Source of the DNA: Acidobacteriota bacterium
Lineage (GTDB): Bacteria > Acidobacteriota > Vicinamibacteria > Vicinamibacterales > Vicinamibacteraceae
NCBI GenBank assembly: GCA_020845575.1
Contig: JADLFL010000054.1
Location: 1 to 64,000 of the forward strand
Reading direction: 5' to 3'
Length of the DNA: 64,000 nucleotides
Position 1 is the first letter of the stretch, and the number at the start of each line of letters is the position of its first letter. The notes under the pieces were generated by a model. That model saw nothing but the letters and a program-made list of their open reading frames with translations, was not told the DNA's origin and made no database searches. Positions 20,800 through 30,108 of this stretch are shown here, piece after piece. Position numbers and translations under genes: made by a program.

Positions 20800-20843
20800 C
20801 TACACCTTTCCGCGGTGGCGCCAGCCAGGGCGGCTCTCGAGAT

Positions 20844-20872
20844 GTAGGGGCGACGGCATGCCTCGCCCCTAC
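20844..20872. repeat. GTAGGGGCGA palindrome
   Basis: A perfect 10-bp inverted repeat (20844-20853 and 20863-20872) around a 9-bp centre that holds the palindrome GGCATGCC. It lies 6 bp past the end of the HAD gene. Two further copies of this type are near 27360 and 45490. Similar GTAGGGGCG palindromes are found between genes in many phyla. Confidence 0.75.
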
Positions 20873-20878
20873 GCTCAC

Positions 20879-21571
20879 TCAGAAGATCGTTTGCAGCTCG
20901 CTGAATCGCTCGACGCGGCGGGTGCGCGCGTCGTCGGGGGGTGGCAACTCGCCGAGTTCGAGTTCCCACGTGGCCGCGTGGGGGACGAACACGGTGCCGA
21001 ATCCCGCCGCACGGGCGGGCAGGATGTCGGACTTCGGGCTGTTGCCGATCATCCAGGCCGTCTCCGGACGCGCGCCGAGCCGACGCGCAGCATCGCGATA
21101 GGCGTTCTCGTCCTTCTCGCGCACCACGTCCACCTGGTGGAAGTGCTCGCGGAGTCCCGATCGCACCACCTTGTCCCACTGCTCGTCGTGATTGCCCTTG
21201 GTGAACAGCACGAGCCGATGACGCCGGCCGAGATATGCGAGCGTGTCGCCGACGTCGGGCAACAGTTCGAGACGCTTGCGACGCAGCGCCGCCACCTCGG
21301 CACGCAGGAACGGCCGCAGTTGGTGAAGTGTTCCGTCCACTCCAACGTGATCGCAGAGCACTTCGAGCGACAGCCCGAAATTGAGCGCGCCATAGCCGTG
21401 CGCGCGCGTGCGCTGGCGCTCGATGGCCAGCAGTGCCTCACGCGTGCGATCGGGCTGCACCCCGTAGGCCGACAATCGCGTCGCGGTGCGCGCGATCACC
21501 GAGTCGAAGTGGACGTTGTTCTCCCAGAGCGTGTCGTCGGCGTCGACAAAGAGCGTCAGGCCCGGCTGCAC
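20879..21571 (-). CDS. HAD-superfamily hydrolase
   Basis: A 230-residue phosphatase-like protein. Motif I FVDADDTLW gives the nucleophile and acid aspartates, motif II lies in LVLFTKGNHDEQ, motif III lysine in KVVRSG or REKDENAY, and motif IV in WMIGNSPKSDILPA. The cap is helical (DRTREALLAIERQRTRAHGYG). Substrate unknown; related proteins act on small sugar or nucleotide phosphates. It follows the DUF4159 gene by 25 bp with a GGAGG site, so the two form an operon. Confidence 0.82.
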   Translation of the reverse strand: MQPGLTLFVDADDTLWENNVHFDSVIARTATRLSAYGVQPDRTREALLAIERQRTRAHGYGALNFGLSLEVLCDHVGVDGTLHQLRPFLRAEVAALRRKRLELLPDVGDTLAYLGRRHRLVLFTKGNHDEQWDKVVRSGLREHFHQVDVVREKDENAYRDAARRLGARPETAWMIGNSPKSDILPARAAGFGTVFVPHAATWELELGELPPPDDARTRRVERFSELQTIF

Positions 21572-21596
21572 GCGACCTCCGGCGTGGGATGCGCCG

Positions 21597-22307
21597 TCAC
21601 GACGTCATGGCGTAGACGGCGATGTTGGCGGCAAACTTCGTGTTGTCCTCGCGGCGGAAGCGCTTGTTCTTCCAGTCGTAGTCCCATTCGCAGCCGTAAT
21701 CCTTGTTGCTGTACAACACGCCGAGCCGTCCCTGGTGCTCTATTCCGCGCAGGTAGTCGTGGATCATGTCGTCGCCGAAGCCATTCAGCTCGTGCGACGT
21801 CGTGGGTGGCGTGGCGAACGTGAAGAAGCACCGGTAGAGCGGATGCGACGCCGGCAACTTCGGCATCGCCCCGGCCTTGCCGAACGTGGTCGCCATCTCC
21901 TGCTCGAAACTGCGCGCGTAGAGCCCGTCGATGTCGTGGTTGCAGTCGTCCGAGAACAGGAGACCGCCCTGCTCGACGTACGTTCGCAGGCCCCGTCGCT
22001 CGCGCTCGCTGAACCGCACGAGCAGGTGTCCGGTCATGAACAGGAACGGAAATGCCGGCAGATCCGTCGCGTCGGCCGTGATGACGACCTCGTCCCGATA
22101 GACGGGGATGTTCGTGTAGGTGAGCACCGCATCGAGGACGTTGGCGGCGACCTTGGGGTTGTAGTCCCAGTCGCCCGACGAGTAGCGCAACCGCGCGAAG
22201 ACGAACTCCGAGGCCCGGGGCTGTGCCTGCGCCGCCGTCGAGGCCAGGCACGCCGCTCCGGCCGACGCGACGGCCCCTCGCACGAACCGACGACGACTCA
22301 CCCGCAC
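21597..22307 (-). CDS. DUF4159 protein with Tat signal
   Basis: A 236-residue exported protein. The N-terminus SRRRFVRGAVASAGAACLASTAAQA is a twin-arginine signal, so it is probably exported folded. The mature part (FARLRYSSGDWDYNPKVAANVLDAVLTYTNI..HDYLRGIEHQGRLGVLYSNKDYG) is a DUF4159 domain with a glutamine-amidotransferase-like fold and no known reaction. The longest frame would start at 22400, 2 bp from a divergent gene. I chose GTG 22307 because TACAAT stands 7 nt before it and the twin arginines then fall at residues 5-6. Confidence 0.82.
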   Translation of the reverse strand: MRVSRRRFVRGAVASAGAACLASTAAQAQPRASEFVFARLRYSSGDWDYNPKVAANVLDAVLTYTNIPVYRDEVVITADATDLPAFPFLFMTGHLLVRFSERERRGLRTYVEQGGLLFSDDCNHDIDGLYARSFEQEMATTFGKAGAMPKLPASHPLYRCFFTFATPPTTSHELNGFGDDMIHDYLRGIEHQGRLGVLYSNKDYGCEWDYDWKNKRFRREDNTKFAANIAVYAMTS

Positions 22308-22314
22308 ACTGGCA

Positions 22315-22320
22315 ATTGTA
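22315..22320 (-). promoter_or_regulatory. -10 element of the DUF4159 gene
   Basis: TACAAT on the minus strand ends 7 nt before the GTG at 22307, supporting that start and a leaderless transcript. Confidence 0.5.
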
Positions 22321-22402
22321 AATCGCCATGCGGCCGTAGTAGCGTGAAGGGCATCATGCCTCCGGCCGTAAACACGCCCGCCCCCGCCAGGCGTACCCAT
22401 TC

Positions 22403-23059
22403 ATGGCAGCCGTGACGCCTGCCGATGCGGCCCTTGCGGGCGCGTCCGCCGACGTCGACATCGCCGCGGTGGTCAAGGCGCATCTGCTCGCCGACGAGGG
22501 CGCGGCCGCCCGTGACTTGTACGGCGAACTCGTGCGCCGGCACCAGCGGAAGGCCACGCGGATCGCCTTGTACTACCTGCGCGAGTCGGCCGAAGCCGAC
22601 GAGGCCGTGCAGGACGCCTTCGTGAAGGCGTACACGCACCTGCGCGACTTCGAGTACGGCCGGTCGTTCGAGGTGTGGTTCACGCGCATCCTCGTCAACA
22701 CGTGCCTGGATCGCGTGAAGGCCCGTGGGCGGCGGGCCCGCTGGATGATTGCCGCCGACGACCTCGGCGATGCGAGCCCGCTCGAGCGCGTCTCGGTGCC
22801 GCGGGAATCGACGCCCGAGGCCCTTGCGCTCAGGCGCGAACGCGGGGCCCGGTTGCTGGACGCGATCGAACGCCTGCCGGAGCGGCAGCGAACGGTGGTG
22901 TTGATGAGCCAGATCGAAGGCGCATCGACGCGAGAAGTGAGCGAGATGACAGGCTTGCGGGAGACGACGATTCGGGTACACCTGTTCAGGGCGCTGCGAC
23001 GCTTGCGTCTGCTGCTGGCCGACGATCCGGCCTTTCGCGCCGCACCGCTCGAGGATTGA
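22403..23059 (+). CDS. ECF-type RNA polymerase sigma factor (RpoE-like)
   Basis: A 218-residue sigma factor. Region 2: LYGELVRRHQRKATRIALYYLRESAEADEAVQDAFVKAY; region 4: IERLPERQRTVVLMSQIEGASTREVSEMTGLRETTIRVHLFRALRRLR. A GC-rich insert with RESTPEALAL separates them. The next gene, 11 bp on, encodes a zinc-finger anti-sigma, so this is a standard sigma/anti-sigma pair, probably sensing envelope or redox stress. Confidence 0.93.
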   Translation: MAAVTPADAALAGASADVDIAAVVKAHLLADEGAAARDLYGELVRRHQRKATRIALYYLRESAEADEAVQDAFVKAYTHLRDFEYGRSFEVWFTRILVNTCLDRVKARGRRARWMIAADDLGDASPLERVSVPRESTPEALALRRERGARLLDAIERLPERQRTVVLMSQIEGASTREVSEMTGLRETTIRVHLFRALRRLRLLLADDPAFRAAPLED

Positions 23060-23070
23060 GACGCCACACG

Positions 23071-23688
23071 ATGTTCATGCTGCACACGCGCTGGTTCGGG
23101 CCGTGGGCCCTGCCCCACCTCAGCGACGAGTCGCTCGTCGAACTCCACACCCTGCTCGTCTCCGGCGAGCAGGCCGTGGCGGCGCGCTATCTTCGGCACC
23201 TGAAACAGTGCGACGACTGCGCGCGCCGCTTCGACGCGCTGCGCGAGGACGCGGCCGCCTTGCGCCACGACGTGGCGACCAGCGTGGAGGCGCTCATCAC
23301 GCCGGCACGGCTCGATCGCCAGTTCGACGTCATCATGCGTCGTCTCGAAGGGCACTCGGGACGCCTGCTGGCGTTCCCGCGCGCGGCGCGCCGCACGGCG
23401 CCCGTGCAACCGCTCCGCCGGTGGCTCGCGATGGCGGCGGCGGCCGGCCTGCTCGTCGGCATCGGCGCGGGTCGCCTCATGGGCCCGGTCAAGGCCGACC
23501 CGGCGGCCCTCTGGCGCGCGCGCACCGACGCCGTACGTCCCGTGCCGTCGACCCTCTCGCAGGAGACCGACGAGCAGATGCTCGTGGAGATCGATGCGGC
23601 CATCGCGCGGAGCCGATCCAAGGAGTTCCGTGTGCTCGACCAACTCACTCCTCGAGCCTCGGACATCCGCGCCAGGCCGACGCGGTAG
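23071..23688 (+). CDS. Zinc-finger anti-sigma factor
   Basis: A 205-residue membrane protein. The cytoplasmic N-terminus has the ZAS motif (HLSDESLVELHTLLVSGEQ then RHLKQCDDCARRF), which normally binds zinc and the cognate sigma factor. One membrane helix follows near residues 124-143 (LAMAAAAGLLVGIGAGRLMG), with a short outer part. The ATG at 23071 was chosen because the homology starts there. Confidence 0.88.
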   Translation: MFMLHTRWFGPWALPHLSDESLVELHTLLVSGEQAVAARYLRHLKQCDDCARRFDALREDAAALRHDVATSVEALITPARLDRQFDVIMRRLEGHSGRLLAFPRAARRTAPVQPLRRWLAMAAAAGLLVGIGAGRLMGPVKADPAALWRARTDAVRPVPSTLSQETDEQMLVEIDAAIARSRSKEFRVLDQLTPRASDIRARPTR

Positions 23689-23719
23689 ACCGCGGGAGCC
23701 GGTCGAGAGGCCAAGACCG

Positions 23720-23725
23720 TATACT
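23720..23725 (+). promoter_or_regulatory. -10 element of ispH (probable leaderless start)
   Basis: TATACT, the best -10 match in the window, stands 5 nt before the GTG at 23731. Transcription would begin at or next to the start codon. Confidence 0.55.
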
Positions 23726-23730
23726 GATGT

Positions 23731-24942
23731 GTGGTGCCGCCACTCATCTTCCGCAAGGGACTCGACCTCAAGGACGCCGTCAAGGGCGATCTCGCCCGTG
23801 ATTACCACAGCGACGTCGTCGAGCGGATCCGCGGAAACGACTTCCGGTTCGACGAGGGTCGGCTCACCATCCACCTGGCGCGTGAGTTCGGGTTCTGCTA
23901 CGGCGTGGACCGCGCCGTGGACTACGCCTACCAGGCGCGCAAGCGGTTCGCCGACCAGCGCGTCTACCTGACGGGCGAAATCATCCACAACCCGCACGTC
24001 AACGAGAAGCTGCGCGCGGCGGGCATCAGGTTCCTGAGCGATCCCGGCGAGCCGGAGACGCCGCTCGGCGACGGCGACGTGGTGATCATCCCCGCGTTCG
24101 GCGTCACCGTCCACGAACTCGCCCGGCTGCAGGATCTCGGCTGCGCGCTCGTGGACACCACCTGCGGGTCCGTGCTCAACGTCTGGAAGAACGTCACCCG
24201 GTACGCGCGTGAAGGCGTCACGGCCGTCATTCACGGCAAGGTGAAGCACGAGGAGACGCAGGCCACGGCCAGCCAGGCGCTCAAGACGGCCGGCGGGCGC
24301 TATCTGGTGGTCCTCGACAAGGTCGAGGCCGCCGACGTCTGCCGGTACATCCGCGAGGGCGGTGACAGCCACGCCTTCATGGCGCAGTTCGGCCACGCCG
24401 TCTCGGCGGGGTTCGATCCCGAGCGCGACCTGGGGCACATCGGTCTGGCCAACCAGACGACGATGCTGATGACCGAATCGCTGGAGATCGCCGAGATGCT
24501 GCGACAGGCGATGGCCGACAGGTACGGGGAGGCCGCGCTGGCCGACAGGTTCCGCCCGTTCGACACGATCTGCAGCGCCACGCAGGAGCGGCAGGACGCC
24601 GTGCTGGCGCTCCTCGACAACGAGCCGCTCGACCTGATGCTGGTGGTGGGCGGCTACAACAGCAGCAACACGTGCAATCTGGCGCGCATCTGCGCCGATC
24701 GCGTGCCGACGTTCCACATCGCCGACGTCGACCGACTGGAGACCCCGGACCGCATCCGCCATCGTCCCGTACCGCCGTCCGACCAGCCGACGGCCAAGCT
24801 GCCCGAGACCGTCTCGCACGACTGGCTCCCGCGGTCGGGAGTGGTGCGCGTGGGGCTCACGGCGGGGGCCTCGACGCCCAACAACATCATCGGCATGGTG
24901 GTGGAACGCCTCTCCGCGTTCACCGCCGGCACATCGCGGTAA
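23731..24942 (+). CDS. ispH: 4-hydroxy-3-methylbut-2-enyl diphosphate reductase IspH
   Basis: A 403-residue iron-sulfur enzyme, the last step of the MEP isoprenoid pathway, giving IPP and DMAPP. It is the long form (about 400 residues) known from cyanobacteria and plants, not the 310-residue enteric form. Cluster cysteines are C56 (FGFCYGVDRA), C145 (VDTTCGS) and the one in NSSNTCNLA; the histidines of TGEIIHNPHVN and GKVKHEET and the TICSATQERQ loop are kept. Confidence 0.95.
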   Translation: MVPPLIFRKGLDLKDAVKGDLARDYHSDVVERIRGNDFRFDEGRLTIHLAREFGFCYGVDRAVDYAYQARKRFADQRVYLTGEIIHNPHVNEKLRAAGIRFLSDPGEPETPLGDGDVVIIPAFGVTVHELARLQDLGCALVDTTCGSVLNVWKNVTRYAREGVTAVIHGKVKHEETQATASQALKTAGGRYLVVLDKVEAADVCRYIREGGDSHAFMAQFGHAVSAGFDPERDLGHIGLANQTTMLMTESLEIAEMLRQAMADRYGEAALADRFRPFDTICSATQERQDAVLALLDNEPLDLMLVVGGYNSSNTCNLARICADRVPTFHIADVDRLETPDRIRHRPVPPSDQPTAKLPETVSHDWLPRSGVVRVGLTAGASTPNNIIGMVVERLSAFTAGTSR

Positions 24943-24990
24943 ACAGGCGTCGAGGGGCAACCGTACCCGGAGGACGGGGAAGGTGTGTTC

Positions 24991-25449
24991 ATGAACAAGG
25001 TGGTGACAGCAATCGCAGGGGCGTTGATCGTGGCCCTGAGCCTGGCTCCGGTCCACGGCGGCCAGGCGCAGGGTCAGGCTCCACGGCCGTCCAAGTGGTG
25101 GCTGGACCCGGTCTGCAGGATGCGGGTCGGGTTGAGCGACGCGCAGACGGCGGACCTCGACAAGGTGTTCCTCTCGGTACGCGACGAGCTGCGCGCCGAG
25201 AAGGCGGAACTGGAGAAGCGGGAAGCGGCCCTGTCGCGGCTGCTCGGCGAGTCCAACGAGGACGAAGCCGTGGTGGTGCGCACCATCGATCGCGTGGAGG
25301 CGGCGCGCAGCGCGCTGTCCAAGACGCGCACGCTGATGCTCTACCGCATGCACCGGCTCCTGACGCCCGAACAACGCCGCAAGCTCGAGGCGTACGAGCA
25401 GTCGCGTGCGGCGGGGACCGCGCCACACCCGTCAACGCAGCAACGGTAG
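24991..25449 (+). CDS. Periplasmic Spy/CpxP-like protein
   Basis: A 152-residue exported protein: signal sequence (MNKVVTAIAGALIVALSLAPVHGGQAQ), then a helical domain with LSDAQTADLDKVFLSVRDELRAEKAELEKREAALSRLL and a final LTPEQRRKLEAYEQ, the LTxxQ-type motif of Spy/CpxP/zinc-resistance proteins. A GGGGAAGG site precedes the ATG at 24991. It is followed by a TolC-like gene, so the pair may serve an efflux or envelope-stress function. Confidence 0.75.
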   Translation: MNKVVTAIAGALIVALSLAPVHGGQAQGQAPRPSKWWLDPVCRMRVGLSDAQTADLDKVFLSVRDELRAEKAELEKREAALSRLLGESNEDEAVVVRTIDRVEAARSALSKTRTLMLYRMHRLLTPEQRRKLEAYEQSRAAGTAPHPSTQQR

Positions 25450-25508
25450 GAGGTTCCGGCCCCCGGCGGGCTGGTCGGCTGGTCCGCGGACCGGCAGGAG
25501 GATCGTTC

Positions 25509-27272
25509 GTGAGATCGACTGTGTATCTGGTGCCGGCCGTCGTGGCGGCCCTGACCCTGGCGCCCGTCCCTGCACTCGCGCAAGCCAACGCCCCGACAGT
25601 GAGCGAGGCGCGCGTCGCCGAGTTGCTGCGCGCCGTGGGGGCCAATCAGGCACCTGCCACGTCCGGTGTGCAGTCCCCGTCGGCCGCGCCGACGCCGACG
25701 ACCGATCCCGCGGCGATGGCGCTGCGGATCGAGGACGCCGTCGCGATGGCGCTGGAGAAGAACCTCGACATCGCCGTGGAGCGGCTGAACCCCGTGGCCA
25801 TGGATCTGAGCCTCAAGGCCATCCAGGCCAACTTCAACCCGGTGGCCTCGTCGACGCTCGGCCTCAACAGCACGTATCAGCTGCCGACCAGTCAGCTCAT
25901 CGGCGGTGACCGCGTGAAGAACGACCAGATCACGTGGAACTTCGGCGTGAACCAGTCGCTCCCGTGGCTCGGCACCCAGTACTCGGTGGCGTTCAACAAC
26001 CGGCGGCAGGACAACAACAACACGTTCGTCACGTTCAACCCGCAGTACAACTCCACATTCACCGCCCAGATCGTCCAGCCGCTGCTGCGTGGGCGCGAGA
26101 CGGACAACACGCGCACACAGCTCGTTGTCACGCGCATCAACCGCGAACTGTCGGACGTCCAGCTCCGCACCACCGTCACCAACACCCTCGCGTCGGTCCG
26201 CAACGCCTACTGGGATCTCGTCTTCGCCATAGAGGTTGTCGAAACGGCTCGCCGATCACTCGCGCTGGCGCAGAGTCTGGTCGAGGACAACAAGGTGCGC
26301 GTGGAGGTCGGGACGCTGGCTCCCATCGACGTCGTCCAGGCCGAAGCGGAAGCCGCAGCACGTAAGCAATCGCTCGCGCAGCTCGAGGCGCAGGCACGCA
26401 CCGCCGACCTCACGCTCAAGCAACTCATCGTCTCGGGGACGAGCGACCCGGTCTGGAACGTGCGCATCAATCCTGTCGATCGCCCCACGATGACCGAGCA
26501 GCCCGCTCCGCTCGAGGAGGCGCTGCGCAACGCGCTGTCGGCCCGTACGGACCTCACCCAGCGCCGCCGCAACCTCGAGATCACCGACGCGAACATGGCC
26601 CTGCTGAAGAACCAGGCCGGGCCGCAGGCCAACCTCGTGGCCAACTACGGCGGGCAGGGTATCGGCGGCGATCGCTTCGGCACCATCCCGGGCACCAGCG
26701 ACCGTGGCGTCACCGAGTCAGGCGGGTATGTCGACGCGCTCGACCTCATGTTGCGCCGCCGCTATCCGACATGGAGTGCCCAGGTCGTCGTGTCGCTGCC
26801 GCTCGGCCCGAATCCGCAGTCGGTCCAGTACGCACGGGCGAAGATCACGCGTGAGCAGGCCCTGACGGAAATCCAGGGTCTGGAACTGCGGATTGCGTCG
26901 GACGTGACCAACGCACGTCTTCAGGTGGAGTCCAACCGCGAACGCGTCGACTCGGCGCGCGTCGCACGCGATCTCTCGCAGCGGCGTCTCGAAGCGGAAC
27001 AGAGCAAGTTCGACGTCGGGCTGTCCACCAACTTCCTCGTGGTGCAGGCCCAGCGCGACCTCCTGACCGCCGAGAACACGCTGCTGCGCGCCGAACTCGA
27101 CTACCAGCAGTCGCTCGTGACCTTCGAGCGCGTCCAGCTCACGTCAGGTGGTGGCATCACGATCAACACCAACGCCAACGCCGGCACGGGTACAGGCGCT
27201 GCCACCGGCACCGGGACGGGCACCGGCCAGGCCGGCGGTCAGGGTACCGGCACCGGTCAGGGCCAGCAGTAG
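25509..27272 (+). CDS. TolC-like outer-membrane efflux protein
   Basis: A 587-residue outer-membrane channel of the TolC family. Signal sequence (VYLVPAVVAALTLAPVPALAQA), then two helical hairpin repeats: MALRIEDAVAMALEKNLDIAVERLNP..VTNTLASVRNAYWDLVFAIEVVETARRSLALA and QGLELRIASDVTNARLQVESNRERVDSARVARDLSQRRLEAEQSKFDVGLSTNFLVVQAQRDLL. The tail is a Gly/Thr/Gln low-complexity run. AGGAGG stands 8 nt before the GTG at 25509. No matching inner-membrane pump is adjacent. Confidence 0.9.
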   Translation: MRSTVYLVPAVVAALTLAPVPALAQANAPTVSEARVAELLRAVGANQAPATSGVQSPSAAPTPTTDPAAMALRIEDAVAMALEKNLDIAVERLNPVAMDLSLKAIQANFNPVASSTLGLNSTYQLPTSQLIGGDRVKNDQITWNFGVNQSLPWLGTQYSVAFNNRRQDNNNTFVTFNPQYNSTFTAQIVQPLLRGRETDNTRTQLVVTRINRELSDVQLRTTVTNTLASVRNAYWDLVFAIEVVETARRSLALAQSLVEDNKVRVEVGTLAPIDVVQAEAEAAARKQSLAQLEAQARTADLTLKQLIVSGTSDPVWNVRINPVDRPTMTEQPAPLEEALRNALSARTDLTQRRRNLEITDANMALLKNQAGPQANLVANYGGQGIGGDRFGTIPGTSDRGVTESGGYVDALDLMLRRRYPTWSAQVVVSLPLGPNPQSVQYARAKITREQALTEIQGLELRIASDVTNARLQVESNRERVDSARVARDLSQRRLEAEQSKFDVGLSTNFLVVQAQRDLLTAENTLLRAELDYQQSLVTFERVQLTSGGGITINTNANAGTGTGAATGTGTGTGQAGGQGTGTGQGQQ

Positions 27273-27348
27273 CCGCCGCCAGGGTGACCGCCCGTCGGGC
27301 AGGGCATCCACACGGGGTGCCCCGACCTCTCGCTTGCGATCGCCGTGC

Positions 27349-27371
27349 GTAGGGGCGGCCCTTACCCGCCC
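27349..27371. repeat. Half copy of the GTAGGGGCG palindrome
   Basis: GTAGGGGCGG (27349-27358) is followed by an imperfect right arm in which only CCGCCC (27366-27371) pairs back. It lies in the 157-bp gap between two convergent genes, which also holds a hairpin (GGGCATCC 27302-27309 with GGGTGCCC 27315-27322) and nothing else that I can see. Confidence 0.55.
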
Positions 27372-27429
27372 GCCGGCGCCGTGTCGCAGCGGAGAGGGTG
27401 GCCGTCCGTCGCGCCCTGAGCCGTGGGCA

Positions 27430-30075
27430 TCACATCAGCGCGTTGAACACCAGCTTGTACGTGCCGTGCGTCTGCGCGCGGTTCTGCGGACGGAAGCCGA
27501 TCATGACGACACGGCCCTTGCCGTGCGAGACGGCGACGGCCGCGGCCTTGCGCGCGATGACCTGCTCGCCGAGAAGCCAGCCGCTCTGGAGAATGTCGCG
27601 GTCGACATAGGTGGCCAGGACAGCGATGTCCTGGCTGCGGTCCGTGGACGTGATCTCGAACACCTGGCTGCCTGGCATGAACAGCGCCAACCCCTCCGCC
27701 GGCATGCCGTACACAAGCGGATTGTCGTTGGCATAGCGCACCCGCAGCGTGGATCCCGGCGACCAGAACGTCCTGGACGGCAGCCCCGCCACCACATTCC
27801 GCACCGGAAGGCTGAATCGCTGCACGGGCAGGTCGGCCGCCTGCGCGAACGTCACCAGCGTGCCGCCGGCGTGCACGAACGCCTCGAGCGCCTTCACGCC
27901 TTCGGCACCGAACCCGCTGCGATACTCCTCCGGCACATCACGCTGAGGCCCACCGCCGCCGGCACCGCCGCGACCACCGCCCTGCGGCGCGTCACCGGTC
28001 ATCGCGGCAACCGAATCGGCAGGCAGCACGATGACGTCGAACTTCGCGTCGAGCCCGCCGGCTTTCAGATCCGCGTCACGCACCGTGGTGAACGGTACGT
28101 CGAACTGCTCGAAGAACAGGCGCGTCCAGCCCTCGTCCATGTTGCCGCCGCGGTACCGCTGGAAAAGACCGATGCGCGGTGCCGTCAGCCTGGTGGCCGA
28201 CGTCGGCACGGGGCCCGCCGCCGCCTTGAAGTCCACGCCGGCCTGCGTCGCGATGGCCCGCACGTCACCGGCGCCCACGAGGAAATCGCCCACGCGCACA
28301 CTGCCGTCAGCGGTCGCCTCCGTCGCACGCGAGACCGCAATGCCCTTGCCGAGCAGCAGGAACGCCGCGCGGTAGCTGTCGTTCAGCCGCCCGTCGAGGA
28401 CGTACCCGTTCGGTGCGGACGCCGCCACGGTCGCCGACGGCGTCAACGCCGCGGTGACCTTCTTCAGCAACGCCGCCGGGATGGGCTCGCCGACCGGGTC
28501 GCTCTTCACGCCCATGAACTCGCCGAACGTGTCGGTGGACATGTCGTACGGCCGGATCGGATCGCCATTGCTGTCGCGCGTGTAGGTGTTGTCGGGATAG
28601 AACGTGCGCCCGAGCATCCAGCGCACGAGACCCTGCTTGGGCTGCGCCATCGACACGACGAACGAGCCGGGCCCGTAGGCTCGCCCATCCACGATCACCT
28701 GCCCTGTCGTCTCGTGGACGTCGACGCCGGACGCCATCAGCATGTTCACGAGCTTCCGCACCGTGAGCGGATCGTGCTGCCCCGCCGCGAGCACGTAGGC
28801 CTTCACGGGTCCGGCCTTCCCGCGTTCGGTCTGACGCGACGCCTTCAGGTACATGTTCCGCAGCACCGTCTCGCGATTGCGCGCCGCGAGGTCGACGGTG
28901 GCCCATGCCGCGATCTTCTGCTGCTCCACGATGTCGCGCACGCGCCACCAGCCGCCGGGCCAGAGGCTCGGCATCGTGGTCTGCGGCGCGTACTCGGGCA
29001 GGTTGCGGGGGCCACCGCGCAGCTGATCGGGGTGCAGGAACATCGGCGTCGCAAGACGCGCACTCGCCGATTCGGTCAACATCCCGGCGATGTTGTGGAA
29101 CGGCGTGATCCAGTGGAACCCCATGTGGCCCCACCCCGAGTACACGGCGGCACCCACGACGCCCGTCTTCCCCGCGGCCTCGAGCTGCGTGCCCATGTGC
29201 GCGCCCCACCACGTCATCTCGCGCCACACGAGCGGATCGCCGTCGGGGCGAATCGGCTCGGCATAGGGCGGGATGTAGAGCCGCGCATTGGTCGCGCCCA
29301 TCTGGTGATGGTCGACGTAGGCCTGCGGCAGCCACTCGCGATACAGGATCTTCGCGAGGTTGCGCGACTCGGGCAGGTTGAGCGCGAACCCGTCGCGGTT
29401 GTTGTCGTGCCCCGCGTACTTCTGGTACAGCCACGGCAGGCCCGTCGCTTCGTACTCGGTGCCGACGTACTTCATGTACCAGTCGGCGATCATCTGCGTC
29501 CCGTCGGGATTGATCGACGGCACGACGATGCTCACCACCTGATCGCGCATGCGCGCGGCTTCCTCGTCGTTGCGCGTGAGGCTGTCGTGGACGAACTCGG
29601 CAGCCGTCTGCGAGGCTGCCACTTCACTCGAGTGCAGCGCGAACGTCTGGATGACGACGGCGCGGCCGTCCTTGATGGCACGCTCGACGTCTGCCTGACT
29701 CGCGGCGCGCGGGTCGGCCAGCGTGGCGTTCAACTGTCGCAACGCGTCGAGTTTCGCGAGATTGGCCGGCGACGAGATGAAGAGCGCGATGTACGGCCGC
29801 CCTTCGCTCGTCGATCCGAGCTCGACGACCTTCACGCGATCGGACGCCTTCGCGAGCGTCCTGTAGTACTCGAGCAGGCGATCCCAGTTGGCGAGCTTGC
29901 GATCGGCACCCATGCGATACCCGAAGAACTGCTCGGGCGTGGGCAGCGTCGCGGGCGTCTGCGCGTGCAGCGACGGCAGGATGGAAGACGGCGCGATCGC
30001 GTCCCCCGCCCCCGCCACAAGAGTCAGGGCCATGGCGCTCGACAGCGCACGACTGGTGAAACGAGAGGGAAACAT
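27430..30075 (-). CDS. M14 family zinc carboxypeptidase, exported
   Basis: An 881-residue exported metallopeptidase. A signal sequence (residues 1-38) is followed by the M14 domain: zinc ligands H148 and E151 (ALHSSEVA), the arginine region HDNNRDGFALN and YVDHHQMGATNARLYIPPYAEP. The C-terminal half (from about 560) looks like a class-I amidotransferase-like fold (PRIGLFQRYRGGNMDEGWTRLFFEQFDVPF) with a Gly-rich loop near residue 710. Proteins of this type are common in Acidobacteria and may digest peptides outside the cell. TACAAT lies 7 nt before the ATG. Confidence 0.88.
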   Translation of the reverse strand: MFPSRFTSRALSSAMALTLVAGAGDAIAPSSILPSLHAQTPATLPTPEQFFGYRMGADRKLANWDRLLEYYRTLAKASDRVKVVELGSTSEGRPYIALFISSPANLAKLDALRQLNATLADPRAASQADVERAIKDGRAVVIQTFALHSSEVAASQTAAEFVHDSLTRNDEEAARMRDQVVSIVVPSINPDGTQMIADWYMKYVGTEYEATGLPWLYQKYAGHDNNRDGFALNLPESRNLAKILYREWLPQAYVDHHQMGATNARLYIPPYAEPIRPDGDPLVWREMTWWGAHMGTQLEAAGKTGVVGAAVYSGWGHMGFHWITPFHNIAGMLTESASARLATPMFLHPDQLRGGPRNLPEYAPQTTMPSLWPGGWWRVRDIVEQQKIAAWATVDLAARNRETVLRNMYLKASRQTERGKAGPVKAYVLAAGQHDPLTVRKLVNMLMASGVDVHETTGQVIVDGRAYGPGSFVVSMAQPKQGLVRWMLGRTFYPDNTYTRDSNGDPIRPYDMSTDTFGEFMGVKSDPVGEPIPAALLKKVTAALTPSATVAASAPNGYVLDGRLNDSYRAAFLLLGKGIAVSRATEATADGSVRVGDFLVGAGDVRAIATQAGVDFKAAAGPVPTSATRLTAPRIGLFQRYRGGNMDEGWTRLFFEQFDVPFTTVRDADLKAGGLDAKFDVIVLPADSVAAMTGDAPQGGGRGGAGGGGPQRDVPEEYRSGFGAEGVKALEAFVHAGGTLVTFAQAADLPVQRFSLPVRNVVAGLPSRTFWSPGSTLRVRYANDNPLVYGMPAEGLALFMPGSQVFEITSTDRSQDIAVLATYVDRDILQSGWLLGEQVIARKAAAVAVSHGKGRVVMIGFRPQNRAQTHGTYKLVFNALM

Positions 30076-30082
30076 GGCGCGA

Positions 30083-30088
30083 ATTGTA
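30083..30088 (-). promoter_or_regulatory. -10 element of the M14 peptidase gene
   Basis: TACAAT on the minus strand ends 7 nt before the ATG at 30075, with no ribosome site between. Confidence 0.5.
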
Positions 30089-30108
30089 TCCGCGCCGTGC
30101 GTCGCCGC